Part shown: positions 41,828 through 50,346 of the stretch, piece after piece
Layout: every line of letters starts with the position of its first letter
How positions within the stretch are numbered: position 1 is the stretch's first letter
DNA from: Planctomycetota bacterium
GTDB taxonomy: Bacteria; Planctomycetota; Phycisphaerae; UBA1845
Assembly: GCA_029558835.1 (NCBI GenBank)
Contig: JAKQDH010000147.1
Coordinates: forward strand, 1-64,000
Length of the DNA: 64,000 bases
Reading direction: 5' to 3'
Notes under the pieces: model-generated
The model's database searches: none
What the model was told of the DNA's origin: nothing
What the model saw: only the letters and a program-made list of their open reading frames with translations
Translations under genes and position numbers: made by a program

Positions 41828-42235
41828 TCACTTGCTCGTTGCGTCGGTTCCAGCGGCCTGGACGTACGCCCGCCACCGGTCAGCCGCCGCCCGGCGACTC
41901 TCGACCGGCGCGGCGTAGTGATAGCCCATGTCGGTGCCCGTTTGCCGGCTCAATGCCTGAATCGCGTAGTAACGCACCGCGATGTTGTCGTCGTCCAGCC
42001 AATCCACCATCTCGGAAGTGAGCGACGACTTCCCGGTCTGCGCCGCCTGGAAGGCAGCCGCCAGCCGCTGGCTCTCGTCACGTTGCTTCGGTCGCCACCA
42101 CCCGCCCGCGGCACCCGTGCCGCAACCGCCGGCGCTGACGGCCACCATCACCAACGCCGCTGCCACGCGCTGGATGCACCCCCACGCCACGATCCTGAAC
42201 CTGCCGCAAGCCTCTCCAAGCCGGCAATGGCACAT
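41828..42235 (-). CDS. Small lipoprotein, unknown function
   Basis: 135-aa protein with a probable lipobox signal (VAAALVMVAVSAGGC, Cys near 38). The mature part is short and helical: SSLTSEMVDWLDDDNIAVRYYAIQAL is like a single HEAT-type helix pair, then AAADRWRAYVQAAG. I start at ATG 42235 because the open frame beyond has no signal-like sequence. It lies 78 bases upstream of the FAD oxidoreductase gene on the same strand. No function is assigned. Confidence 0.62.
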   Translation of the reverse strand: MCHCRLGEACGRFRIVAWGCIQRVAAALVMVAVSAGGCGTGAAGGWWRPKQRDESQRLAAAFQAAQTGKSSLTSEMVDWLDDDNIAVRYYAIQALSRQTGTDMGYHYAAPVESRRAAADRWRAYVQAAGTDATSK

Positions 42236-42789
42236 GCCAACGGCCGCGCCAGCCGTCCGGGCAGTATAGACCCTGCACCAGCGAAAGGAAACCGGCGCGT
42301 CCCCGCGGCGGGAGAGACCCGCCGCCGGCGAGACCCTCGTCGAATGAACAGGCAGGTTAACCGCGCCCGCGTACCGCCCAAGGCGGCGCCGACTGCCCCA
42401 CACTGAGGCCAGATGCCGCCTGAGAACCAACGTCGCTCCGCCTTGGCGCGACAGCGGTTCGGCGCGGCACACGCTCCCCAAATCAAATCCCTACGGACCG
42501 AAGTTCTCGGCCGGCCATCGCGGGCTCCACGCGACGCAGCCCTGCGTTCCGAACGCCGGCGCCAGACGCACCTGCTCACGCGTGCGCAGGGTCCACACGC
42601 ACGGGGAACGCAGGACACTTCGAGTCGCGGAGTACCGCCGAAGGCCAGCGAGGACGTAGCCTTACAGGTTATCGGACTGCGCCGCGCGGCTGCCTCGATT
42701 CGGTCGGCGGAAGCCGATCCATGGTCCGCAAAACGGCACTTTTTTCTCGTGTCTCGTTTTTAATGCGCGCTTTTCTGGGCGTGGCGCGT

Positions 42790-42818
42790 CGTAACTCCTT
42801 GCGGCGCAAGCCGTTACG
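42790..42818. promoter_or_regulatory. Interrupted palindrome, operator candidate
   Basis: Outer arms CGTAAC/GTTACG and inner arms CTTGC/GCAAG surround a GGC centre, 11 of 13 arm positions pairing. It sits 35 bases upstream of the -35 box of the PEP-CTERM gene, a typical activator-site distance. Confidence 0.45.
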
Positions 42819-42853
42819 GCAGGTTCCCTACGGGTTTCTATCTACGCAAGTAC

Positions 42854-42883
42854 TTGAACTTCCCATGACGCCTCGGTTACAAT
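42854..42883 (+). promoter_or_regulatory. Sigma-70-type promoter of the PEP-CTERM gene
   Basis: TTGAAC (42854-42859), 18-base spacer, TACAAT (42878-42883). The predicted start near 42890 leaves a leader of about 95 bases before GTG 42986. Confidence 0.68.
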
Positions 42884-42985
42884 GGTCGGCAAGCTTGGCT
42901 CACGACGTAGTCTCGGCATCTGGCAACGAGAGACGCAGGAGGTGCGCCGGAGGAGGCGCGTTGAGACAGGAAGAGGAGGTAGGAA

Positions 42986-43579
42986 GTGTTCTCGAAGCAC
43001 TGGCTGGTCGGATGGGTGGCGACGTTGGCGGTCGTGATGCCCGCGATGGCTGACGTGATCGGGGCGGACTGCTGGGCTGATGGCGATGGCGCCGTGACGA
43101 TGGGTCCGTGGACCTGGTATTGGGACGACGGGACACAGACCGCGAACATGAATGTGCCGGAATGCCAGCACTGGGCGCCGGCGCATATCTTCACGGAGTT
43201 CATCACGGATACTCCGGAAGATCCGTTCGCGTGGATTCTCAAGGAGGTTGAGAACGACACGACGTTCGACTGGACGGATTACCACATCAACATCTCGGCG
43301 CCGCAGACATTCGGGATCGTCCTCGCGCTGGAGCCGACGGGTTGGCTCAGTCCCGTCATTACGCCACCCACGTTACAGGGCAGTGAGTGGGTAGGCGCCG
43401 TAGATTACTACTACGGCGGACCGGGCACCGAGATCCTCATGGGCGGCACCGGTGAGTTCGGGGTACGGCTGCAGTTTACCGGCAGTGTGACGTTCTGCAT
43501 CGAGCAGATCCCGACGCCGGAGCCGTCTTCCCTGGCGCTGCTGGCCCTGGGAGCGGTCGCCCTGCTGCGGCGCCGCTAG
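42986..43579 (+). CDS. PEP-CTERM sorting domain protein
   Basis: Exported protein of 197 aa. The signal MFSKHWLVGWVATLAVVMPAMA precedes a beta-rich, Trp/Asp/Thr-rich mature part with no known enzymatic motif. The C terminus is a textbook PEP-CTERM signal: TPEPSSLALLALGAVALLRRR (motif, hydrophobic helix, Arg cluster), which directs cleavage by an exosortase and is often linked to extracellular matrix. It starts at GTG 42986 behind AGGAGGTAGGA. It is a complete single-gene unit with its own promoter and terminator. No exosortase gene lies in the window. Confidence 0.9.
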   Translation: MFSKHWLVGWVATLAVVMPAMADVIGADCWADGDGAVTMGPWTWYWDDGTQTANMNVPECQHWAPAHIFTEFITDTPEDPFAWILKEVENDTTFDWTDYHINISAPQTFGIVLALEPTGWLSPVITPPTLQGSEWVGAVDYYYGGPGTEILMGGTGEFGVRLQFTGSVTFCIEQIPTPEPSSLALLALGAVALLRRR

Positions 43580-43609
43580 GACCCCGGTTTGCTCGCTTTG
43601 TCAGCGATG

Positions 43610-43643
43610 GGCATCCTCCGTAGCGGGGGATGCCTTTTCTTTT
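43610..43643 (+). terminator. Rho-independent terminator of the PEP-CTERM gene
   Basis: Stem GGCATCCTCCG/CGGGGGATGCC (11 bp with one G-T pair, 3-base loop TAG), followed by TTTTCTTTT. It lies 30 bases after the stop codon. Confidence 0.9.
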
Positions 43644-43701
43644 GCCGGCGCTGGTGCGTGGCTGTGGTTCGTGGTGCCAACCCCGTGTGCCGGGCGGCGG
43701 T

Positions 43702-44184
43702 TCAGTACGGATCAGGGTGAGGGCCGCGCCGCCACTCGGCAAACAGCTCCTGGCACTCAGCACGCATGACTGCGGGATGTACCATTACGGAGCTGCCGCC
43801 TTGGGCATAGAGGGTACGCACCGGTAGCGCCAATTCGCGGAAGCCGGCTTTGCCCGCGTCGTCAATACCGGCCCCGAAACACACCGCGTCCAAGTTCGCC
43901 CAGTGAATGGCGGCCGCACACATCGGGCACGGTTCACACGTGCTGACGATGACGTGACCGGACAGGTCGATCGTACCCAGCAGGCGGCAGGCGGCGCGGA
44001 TGGCATTGATCTCCGCGTGAGCAGTTGGGTCGCCGGTGGACCGAACGGTATTGTGCGTCGCGCAGACGACCGCCCCCGCCTGCGAGGCAATCACCGCGCC
44101 AAAGGGACTCTCCCCGACCGCGATACCCCTGCGGCAGACCGCCAGCGCCGCGCGCATCCACTCCATTTCCTGAGCTTCGCTCAT
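43702..44184 (-). CDS. Nucleoside deaminase, cytidine/guanine deaminase family
   Basis: Zinc hydrolase of 160 aa of the CDA superfamily (guanine deaminase/TadA-like). The zinc site is complete: THAEINAI-type segment (TAHAEINAIRA) with His and the proton-shuttle Glu, and STCEPCPMCAAAI with two Cys. SPFGAVIASQ precedes them. ATG 44184 is chosen as the first Met near the family start. It could act on guanine, cytosine or a modified base; the TadA-specific features are not clear. It is divergent from the GNAT gene. Confidence 0.86.
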   Translation of the reverse strand: MSEAQEMEWMRAALAVCRRGIAVGESPFGAVIASQAGAVVCATHNTVRSTGDPTAHAEINAIRAACRLLGTIDLSGHVIVSTCEPCPMCAAAIHWANLDAVCFGAGIDDAGKAGFRELALPVRTLYAQGGSSVMVHPAVMRAECQELFAEWRRGPHPDPY

Positions 44185-44392
44185 CACTGCTGCCCAACGT
44201 ATCATGCTGAGCGCCGCGGCGTCTGCTCGCAAGGCCCGCCGCGCCGGAGCACGACCACTGCGGGTACGATCAGGGCCGTGTGCGCAGGTGTCAAGCGGGC
44301 TTGGGCGGGCGGGGCTTGTGGGACTCGCGGTGAAGGGACGATCGCGCGAAGGCGCCGCGGTTGGGGTGTGGCAACGCGGCAGGGAGTCAACC

Positions 44393-45319
44393 ATGCGGAT
44401 TCGTTTAGCGCAGACGCCGGAGGAGCGGGCCGCGTGCGTGGCGCTGCTCAGACAGATGTACCACGAACTTCCCGAGGCGGAGTTTCACGCGCGGGCGGTG
44501 GCGCAGGAACAGGTGCGTGGATACCAGATTGCCTACGTAGAAACGGACGGGCAGCCGCTGGCGATGGCGGGTTTCCGCGTCCTGGAACTGCTGGTCTCCG
44601 GCCGGCAGCTCTACGTGGACGACCTGCTAACGGACGCGGCCTGGCGCGGTCAGGGTCTGGGCGGCCGGCTGTTTGCCTGGCTGCTGGACCGGGCAAGGGA
44701 GACCGGGTGCCGCGAGCTGCGCCTCGACTGCGACGTGCCTCGCGCCCGGGCCCACCGCTTCTACTTCCGGCAGGGGCTGCACATAGCGTCCTTCCACTTT
44801 CGACTGAGGAACCTGAACCAGTGCCCGGCGACCCCGAAGGCGTGCGGGGTGGGCGGGGTGGGCGGGCTGCCCAGTGAGGCCCGAATCGGGCCTGTGCGGT
44901 CGACCGAGGACGTGTCGCGGTGTTACCCAGTGATGGCTCAGTTGCGCCCGCAATTGAGTCACGCCGAGTTCTGCGCCCAGGTAGCGCGGCAGCAGGCGGA
45001 TGGCGGCTACGAGCTGGCGATGCTGGAGCTGGGGGGCGTGCCGGTGGCGGTGGCGGGTTACCGGCACCTGTACGCGGTACCGTACCACCGGTTCCTCTAC
45101 GTTGACGACCTGGTCACGGCTGCGGAGTGGCGCGGACGCGGCTGGGGGGCGACCCTTTTCGACCACCTGGTAGAGTATGCCCGACAGGCCGGATGCCTGG
45201 AGGTGCAGCTTGACTCCGGTTTGTGGCGGTCGGATGCCCACCGGTTCTACTTCCGGCAGGGCATGCACATCGCAGCTTTTCATTTCCGGTTGGAGGTACA
45301 GGCACCGGCAGGTGGATAG
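44393..45319 (+). CDS. Tandem GNAT acetyltransferase
   Basis: Two GNAT domains in one 308-aa protein, probably from internal duplication. Copy 1 (residues about 1-140) and copy 2 (about 160-305) share LYVDDLLTDAAWRGQGLG versus LYVDDLVTAAEWRGRGWG, which hold the acetyl-CoA pyrophosphate-binding R/QxxGxG loop. They also share AHRFYFRQG followed by HIAAFHFRL. Both CoA loops look intact, so both halves may be active. A Gly-rich linker with GVGGVGG separates them. ATG 44393 has AGGGAG upstream. The acceptor is unknown. Confidence 0.87.
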   Translation: MRIRLAQTPEERAACVALLRQMYHELPEAEFHARAVAQEQVRGYQIAYVETDGQPLAMAGFRVLELLVSGRQLYVDDLLTDAAWRGQGLGGRLFAWLLDRARETGCRELRLDCDVPRARAHRFYFRQGLHIASFHFRLRNLNQCPATPKACGVGGVGGLPSEARIGPVRSTEDVSRCYPVMAQLRPQLSHAEFCAQVARQQADGGYELAMLELGGVPVAVAGYRHLYAVPYHRFLYVDDLVTAAEWRGRGWGATLFDHLVEYARQAGCLEVQLDSGLWRSDAHRFYFRQGMHIAAFHFRLEVQAPAGG

Positions 45320-45544
45320 CTGCCGGCGGGGCGGGTGCTCCCGGCGACCGTCGCGTCCGTTGCCTCGGGGGAGGGAAACCGGTAGCCTTTGTGTCCGAAC
45401 AACCCCTGGGCCCCCTCCTCCGGCACGCGCATTGCAACTAACGGGTGAATGACCGCGTCGGCCAGCGGAGGCGGGTGGGGTATGCTCATCACGCCAAGGT
45501 GGTATCCCCGCGGATGAGTCACACAGAATGAGGAGAACTGCTCG

Positions 45545-46666
45545 ATGGCAAGCATGCAGGCGGTGGTCAAGACAAAGCCCGAATACGGAGCGGAGCCCCA
45601 GGAGAAGCCGATCCCGAAGCCCAGGCCCGACTGGGTGCTCGTCAAGGTCCGAGCGACCAGCATTTGCGGCACGGACGTGCACATTTACAAGTGGGACCCG
45701 TGGTCGGCCCAGCGGATCGGGGCGAAGGCCCTGCCGCAGATCCTCGGACACGAGGTGGCCGGCGAGGTGGTGGAGGTCGGCCCCCATTGCAAGCGCATCA
45801 AGGTGGGCGACTACATCTCCGCCGAGACCCACATCTACGACCCCGGCGACCTGACGAGCATGCTGGGGGCCCTGCACGTCGGGCGCAACATGAAGATTCT
45901 CGGGGTGGATTACGACGGCTGCTTCGCGGAGTACTTCGCCCTGCCGGAGTCGATCTGCTGGCCGAATGACCCGGCCATCCCGCCGGAGATCGCCACCATC
46001 CAGGAACCGCTGGGCAACGCCTGCTACGCCGTGCTGGGCGAGGACGCCGACGTGGCCGGCAAGACCATGGTCATCACCGGCGACGGGCCCATCAGCCTGT
46101 TCGCCATCGGTGTCGCCCGGTCGGTGGGCGTGGCCAAGATCATCCACTTCGGCAAGTACGATGCGAACATGGAGATTGCCCGCCGGATGGGGGCGGACCT
46201 CCAGATGCACACCAACCAGACGACCGGCAAGGAGCGGCTCCAGTTCGTGCTCGACCACACCGGCGGCAACGGCGTGGACATCGCCCTGGAGATGGTGGGG
46301 TCGCCGGACTCGATCCAGGACTGTTTCTCGATGGTGCGCAAGGCCGGGCGGGTGACCGCCTTCGGCATCGCGGCCGAGTCGCCCCTGCCCGTGGACTACA
46401 ACAACGGCATCGTGTTCAAGGGGTGCCAGATTCATGGCATCAACGGGCGGAAGATCTTCGACACCTGGTATCGCAACCGGAACCTGCTGGCCAACGGCCG
46501 GCTCGACCCGACGCCCGTCATTACGGACATGTTCCTGCTGAGCGACTACGCCAAGGGATTCGAGAAGATGACGGAGCGGCCGCGGAAGAGCGCCAAGGTG
46601 GTGCTCTTCCCCGCCAAGGAGGAGTTCGAGGCGGCCAAGAAGCGGCTGGCGGCGAGGAAGAAGTAA
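45545..46666 (+). CDS. tdh: L-threonine 3-dehydrogenase, zinc-alcohol-dehydrogenase type
   Basis: Oxidises L-threonine to 2-amino-3-ketobutyrate with NAD+ in the cytoplasm; the product is used by Kbl encoded downstream. The 373-aa MDR fold has the catalytic zinc ligands Cys in ATSICGTDVH, His-Glu in LGHEVAGE and Glu in IQEPLGNA. The nucleotide fold follows with ITGDGPISLFAIGVA. The lobe that normally holds the structural zinc (four Cys) is replaced by IYDPGDLTSMLGALHVGRN with no cysteine. Start ATG 45545 has GAGGAG upstream. Confidence 0.92.
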   Translation: MASMQAVVKTKPEYGAEPQEKPIPKPRPDWVLVKVRATSICGTDVHIYKWDPWSAQRIGAKALPQILGHEVAGEVVEVGPHCKRIKVGDYISAETHIYDPGDLTSMLGALHVGRNMKILGVDYDGCFAEYFALPESICWPNDPAIPPEIATIQEPLGNACYAVLGEDADVAGKTMVITGDGPISLFAIGVARSVGVAKIIHFGKYDANMEIARRMGADLQMHTNQTTGKERLQFVLDHTGGNGVDIALEMVGSPDSIQDCFSMVRKAGRVTAFGIAAESPLPVDYNNGIVFKGCQIHGINGRKIFDTWYRNRNLLANGRLDPTPVITDMFLLSDYAKGFEKMTERPRKSAKVVLFPAKEEFEAAKKRLAARKK

Positions 46667-46679
46667 GGACGCGTGCTCG

Positions 46680-46958
46680 ATGGGCTTGCGATTCGAATGG
46701 AATGCGGAGAAGGCGAAGCGGAACTTCAAGAAGCACGGCATACTCTTCGAAGAGGCGGCTACGGTGTTCGGTGACCCGCGTTCGCTGACCATCGACGACC
46801 CGCTTCATTCGACGGCCGAAGAACGGTGGGTTACGATGGGGATGACCTACCGGCACCGGTTGGTCGTCGTCGTGCACACGAGCCGTGGGAATGCCATCCG
46901 TGTGATCAGCGCTCGCAAGGCGACACGACGGGAGAGGAAGACCTATGAAGAAGGCTAG
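46680..46958 (+). CDS. brnT: BrnT family toxin
   Basis: Small RelE-like ribonuclease toxin of 92 aa that inhibits translation. Family motifs are LRFEWNAEKAKRNFKKHGI at the N terminus, FEEAATVFGDPRSLTIDDP, and the basic C-terminal IRVISARKATRRERKTYEEG with the Arg residues expected at the active surface. It begins 13 bases after the tdh stop and overlaps the next gene by 14 bases, so toxin and antitoxin are translationally coupled. It interrupts the tdh-kbl pair. Confidence 0.9.
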   Translation: MGLRFEWNAEKAKRNFKKHGILFEEAATVFGDPRSLTIDDPLHSTAEERWVTMGMTYRHRLVVVVHTSRGNAIRVISARKATRRERKTYEEG

Positions 46959-47166
46959 GGCACACGCCGGCGCAGAGATGCTGCCTGAGTATGACTTCAG
47001 CCGGGCCCGGCGCGGCAAGTATGCTCGCCGGTACGCCAAGGGCACCAACCTGGTAGCCCTCGCCCCGGATGTGGCCAGGGGATTCCCTGACTCCGAATCG
47101 GTGAACGAGGCCCTGCGGACGTTGGTCCGCATCGGCCGCCGCATCGCCAAGAAGGCCTCGGCGTAA
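46945..47166 (+). CDS. Putative antitoxin of the BrnT pair
   Basis: 73-aa basic protein following the BrnT gene with a 14-base overlap, the usual toxin-first order of BrnT modules. MLPEYDFSRARRGKYARRYAKG resembles proteins commonly found next to BrnT-like toxins; VARGFPDSESVNEALRTLVRIG is a likely ribbon-helix-helix-like dimerisation segment. It is not a classic BrnA sequence, so it may be an alternative antitoxin class. Confidence 0.75.
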   Translation: MKKARAHAGAEMLPEYDFSRARRGKYARRYAKGTNLVALAPDVARGFPDSESVNEALRTLVRIGRRIAKKASA

Positions 47167-47294
47167 GCCGCGCGCAGAGGTCCATCGGCCGTCGGTCTTG
47201 GTCTACCCGAGCCGGCGGTCGGTATCCCCGCCGGGTGGGGCCGTCTGGACCCACACGGCGGCAACGGCAGGCCACGGCGAAGGAGGGCATGGCA

Positions 47295-47492
47295 GTGAGA
47301 AGGACACTGCGACTCATGTTCCTGGCCGTCGAAGTCAACCTGATTCTCTGGATCATGGCATGGGCGCTGAGCACCCCCAAGGATGAGTCGTTCGTATCAG
47401 CCAGCACGATGGCTTTGGTCGGTCTCGGCTTTGCGGCCATCGTCCAGCACTGGGCCTACTACGCTGTCTACAAGAAGGCGAAGCAGATGTAG
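47295..47492 (+). CDS. Small membrane protein, unknown function
   Basis: 65-aa protein with two hydrophobic segments, LMFLAVEVNLILWIMAW and TMALVGLGFAAIVQHWAYYAVY, separated by a short polar loop with STPKDESF; a Lys-rich C terminus (KKAKQM) predicts positive charge inside. GTG 47295 is preferred because AGGAGG (47281-47286) is 8 bases upstream; ATG 47289 would be too close to it. It lies between the toxin-antitoxin pair and kbl on the same strand. No function is assigned. Confidence 0.68.
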   Translation: MRRTLRLMFLAVEVNLILWIMAWALSTPKDESFVSASTMALVGLGFAAIVQHWAYYAVYKKAKQM

Positions 47493-47601
47493 CGGTCCGG
47501 CGGGCCGGTGTCCTGCGGGGACGGAGCCGCCGGCAAGCGTTGGCGTAGCACGTAACGAGCAGAAGGACCACAGGGTTCATTTAACGATCGGAGCGGAGAA
47601 T

Positions 47602-48843
47602 ATGTTTGGCAAGATGAAGGCGGATTTGCAGAAGGAGCTGGCCTCGATTCGGGAGGCCGGGCTGTACAAGGAAGAGCGCTACATCCTGACGCCCCAGGCG
47701 GCGGATGTGACGGTGGAATACCCGGAGGGCGCCCCGAAGAAGGAGGTCATCAACTTCTGTGCGAACAACTACCTGGGACTCTCCTCGCATCCGCGCGTGA
47801 TCGAGGCTGCCCACGAGGCGCTCAAGACGCACGGCTACGGCATGAGCAGCGTGCGGTTCATCTGCGGCACGCAGGACATTCACAAGCAGCTCGAAAAGCG
47901 GATCTCGCAGTTCTTCCACACCGAGGACACGATCCTCTACTCATCCTGCTTCGATGCCAACGGCGGCGTGTTCGAGCCCCTGCTGGGCAAGGATGACGCG
48001 ATCATCACCGACTCGCTGAACCACGCCTCGATCATCGACGGCATCCGGCTGTGCAAGGCGACGCGGTACATCTACCAGAACAACGACATGGCCGACCTGG
48101 AGGGGAAGCTGAAAGAGACCAAGGCCGCCCGGTACCGCGTCATCGCCACGGACGGGGCGTTCTCCATGGACGGCTCAGTCGCCCAGCTCGACAAGATCGT
48201 GAAGCTGGCCGAGAAGTACGACGCCCTGGTGATGGTAGACGACGCCCACTGCACGGGCGTGATCGGCAAGACCGGCCGCGGCGCCACCGAGTACTGCGGC
48301 GTTCTGGGCCAGGTGGACATCGTGACCGGCACACTGGGCAAGGCCCTGGGCGGGGCGTCCGGCGGGTTCACGACGGGCCGCAAGGAGATCATCGAGATGC
48401 TCCGGCAGCGCTCGCGCCCGTACCTGTTCAGCAACACCGTCTCTTCGATCGTGGTGAAGGCGTCCATCGCGGTGTTCGATATGATCACCGAGTCGACGGC
48501 CCTGCGCGACAAGGTCGAGGCGAACACCAAGCGTTTCCGCAAAGGGATGAAGGACGCCGGCTTCGACATCAAGCCGGGCGATCACCCCATCGTACCGATC
48601 ATGCTGTATAACGCCAAGCTCAGTCAGGACATCGCCCGCGACATGTACAAGGAAGGCGTGTTCGTGATCGGCTTCTTCCACCCGGTGGTGGGCAAGGGTC
48701 TGGCCCGCATCCGCTGCCAGATGTCGGCGGGGCACGAGTTCCACCACATCGACAAGGCCATCGCGGCGTTCACCAAGATCGGGAAGAAGTACGACATCCT
48801 GCACAAGACCAAGGAGCAGATCATCGCCAAGTACGGCGAGTAG
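47602..48843 (+). CDS. kbl: 2-amino-3-ketobutyrate CoA ligase (glycine C-acetyltransferase)
   Basis: PLP enzyme of the alpha-oxoamine synthase family (413 aa) that cleaves 2-amino-3-ketobutyrate with CoA to glycine and acetyl-CoA, completing threonine breakdown after Tdh. Motifs are INFCANNYLGLSSHP, VRFICGTQDIHKQLE, VMVDDAHCTGVIG, the PLP lysine K247 in TLGKALGGASGG and PIVPIML. ATG 47602 has GGAGAAT upstream; upstream open codons are not homologous. It is separated from tdh by the BrnT module and a small membrane-protein gene, about 0.9 kb. Confidence 0.94.
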   Translation: MFGKMKADLQKELASIREAGLYKEERYILTPQAADVTVEYPEGAPKKEVINFCANNYLGLSSHPRVIEAAHEALKTHGYGMSSVRFICGTQDIHKQLEKRISQFFHTEDTILYSSCFDANGGVFEPLLGKDDAIITDSLNHASIIDGIRLCKATRYIYQNNDMADLEGKLKETKAARYRVIATDGAFSMDGSVAQLDKIVKLAEKYDALVMVDDAHCTGVIGKTGRGATEYCGVLGQVDIVTGTLGKALGGASGGFTTGRKEIIEMLRQRSRPYLFSNTVSSIVVKASIAVFDMITESTALRDKVEANTKRFRKGMKDAGFDIKPGDHPIVPIMLYNAKLSQDIARDMYKEGVFVIGFFHPVVGKGLARIRCQMSAGHEFHHIDKAIAAFTKIGKKYDILHKTKEQIIAKYGE

Positions 48844-48880
48844 CCGGGGATTGGGGATTGGCGATTCGCGATTGCCGGCT
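48843..48880 (+). repeat. Degenerate tandem GATTGGG words after kbl
   Basis: Four successive units of about 8 bases (GGGGATTG, GGGATTGG, CGATTCGC, GATTGCC-like) begin just after the kbl stop. Similar degenerate word repeats occur at 10306-10400 and 60843-60880. Confidence 0.4.
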
Positions 48881-49135
48881 GGTGACCGCAGGTAGCCCAC
48901 CGCGTGCGGCTGGTCGGGTGGTTGAGCCGCCGGTCGGGTCGGGAATCGCGACCGACACTCTGAGGCTGCCGGTGGGTGGCCGTCGGAAGGCAACTGCGGG
49001 GCGCGGGCGGGTTGACCGTCCGCGCCCCTGGCATTGCGCGGCCGGCCGCGGCTTGCGGGCCCATGCCTCATACCGGCGGGCTCCGCGGCGGACCGCCGGT
49101 CTGTCCGACCGCGTGCGCGAGTATCAGGAGGAGCG

Positions 49136-50260
49136 TCAGCGCCCGCGCGACGGGGGACGCAGGGCGTCCGGCTCCTTGGCGAAGCGGCGGGCGGTGTCCA
49201 GCGTGATGCGGCCCACGTCCACCAGTTGCTGGAGGCTTTCGTCGAGAGGCAGCATCCCGTCGCGCTTGCCCGTCTGGATAGCCGACTCGATCGAGTCGAT
49301 CTTGCCGAAACGAATGCCGCTGCGGACAGGGTGATTCACGTGCATCACCTCCAGGGCGAGCACGCGTTTCTCGCCCTCGGTGGCCGAGGGCAACAGGTGC
49401 TGGCACACCACGGAGCGCAGACTCAACGAAAGCTGCGTGCGGATGTCGTCCTGGGCGTCGTGGGGGAACAAGTCCACGCAGCGCGTGACGGCACCCTTGG
49501 CGTCCTTGGTGTGCATGGTGGAGAGAATGAGGTGCCCGGTCTCGGCGGCCGTCAGGGCCATGGCGGCCGTGTCACGGTCGCGGATCTCGCCGATGAGGAT
49601 GACGTTCGGGTCCTGCCGCAGGCCGCTGCGCAGACCGTCGAAGAAGGAGTCCACGTCGCGCCCCACCTCGCGCTGGGTGATGATCGTGGAGCTGATGCGC
49701 GGATGCACGTACTCGATGGGCTCCTCGACGGTGATGATGCGGCAGTCGCCGCGCTGGTTGAGCAGGTTGACCAGGGCGGCCAGGGTCGTCGTCTTGCCGG
49801 AGCCCGTGACACCGGTGACGATGACCAGTCCGTGGGCGTGGTTGACCAGGCGCTCGGCCAGGCCCCCAGGGAAGTTCATCCAGTCAAACGAGGGAATGTC
49901 GTTGGGTACGTGCCGGAAGCAGGCGCACAGCGAGCCCTGGGCCCAGAACAGGTTGGCCCGGAAGCGGCACGGCTGGTCCCGGTGGGTCAGGGCCACCGAG
50001 CAGTCAATGCTCTTGCTGTCGTGCAGGCGGGCGAGGACGGCCTCGGGCAGCACCGATTCGACGAGCCGGCGGACCTGGTCGGGTTCGAGTGCCTCGTTGT
50101 TCACCGGCTCCAACCGCCCGTGGACCCGATAAGCCGCCGGGTAGCCGGGGACCAGGTGCACATCAGAAGCATCACGGTCCGCGGCCGCGTGCAGCAGCTC
50201 GCGCATGGCCGTGTGCCAGCGATCGTCGGGAACATCACCTTCCGTGCGCATCGTCTTCAT
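49136..50260 (-). CDS. pilT: PilT-type twitching ATPase
   Basis: Hexameric AAA-like motor ATPase of the PilT/VirB11 superfamily, 374 aa, that retracts type IV pili. The N domain ASDVHLVPGYPAAYRVHGRL is typical. Walker A is GVTGSGKTTTLAAL, the Asp box is ITVEEPIEYVH, Walker B is VILIGEIRDRDT and the His box is LILSTMHTKD. ATG 50260 (MKTMRTE) is chosen over the longer frame. No other pilus genes lie nearby, and the C terminus lacks an obvious AIRNLI motif, so a PilT-like role outside retraction is possible. Confidence 0.9.
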   Translation of the reverse strand: MKTMRTEGDVPDDRWHTAMRELLHAAADRDASDVHLVPGYPAAYRVHGRLEPVNNEALEPDQVRRLVESVLPEAVLARLHDSKSIDCSVALTHRDQPCRFRANLFWAQGSLCACFRHVPNDIPSFDWMNFPGGLAERLVNHAHGLVIVTGVTGSGKTTTLAALVNLLNQRGDCRIITVEEPIEYVHPRISSTIITQREVGRDVDSFFDGLRSGLRQDPNVILIGEIRDRDTAAMALTAAETGHLILSTMHTKDAKGAVTRCVDLFPHDAQDDIRTQLSLSLRSVVCQHLLPSATEGEKRVLALEVMHVNHPVRSGIRFGKIDSIESAIQTGKRDGMLPLDESLQQLVDVGRITLDTARRFAKEPDALRPPSRGR

Positions 50261-50346
50261 TATACCCGCAGCCCGCTTGGAGGTTGCACCCCAGCCGAAA
50301 CGCAACTGCCCGGCCCCACACCAACAGGAGACCCACGCTCGGATGC

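Larger units (their letters stand above)
42236..42985. other. Large intergenic region before the PEP-CTERM gene
   Basis: About 750 bases with no supported gene. It contains an interrupted palindrome at 42790-42818 (CGTAAC..CTTGC-GGC-GCAAG..GTTACG) and the promoter at 42854-42883. Two T-runs (42740-42745 and about 42760) follow only weak hairpins, so no terminator is called. Confidence 0.45.

Noticed and set aside
42733-42765. Terminator candidate before T-runs at about 42740 and 42760
   Set aside because: Stems are only 3-5 bp, and no plus-strand gene ends nearby that would need it.
42236-42985. Small open frames in the gap before the PEP-CTERM gene (for example 42413-42763 and 42721-43053)
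   Set aside because: Arg/Ala-rich with no ribosome site or known motif; 42721-43053 overlaps the promoter and start of a better-supported gene.
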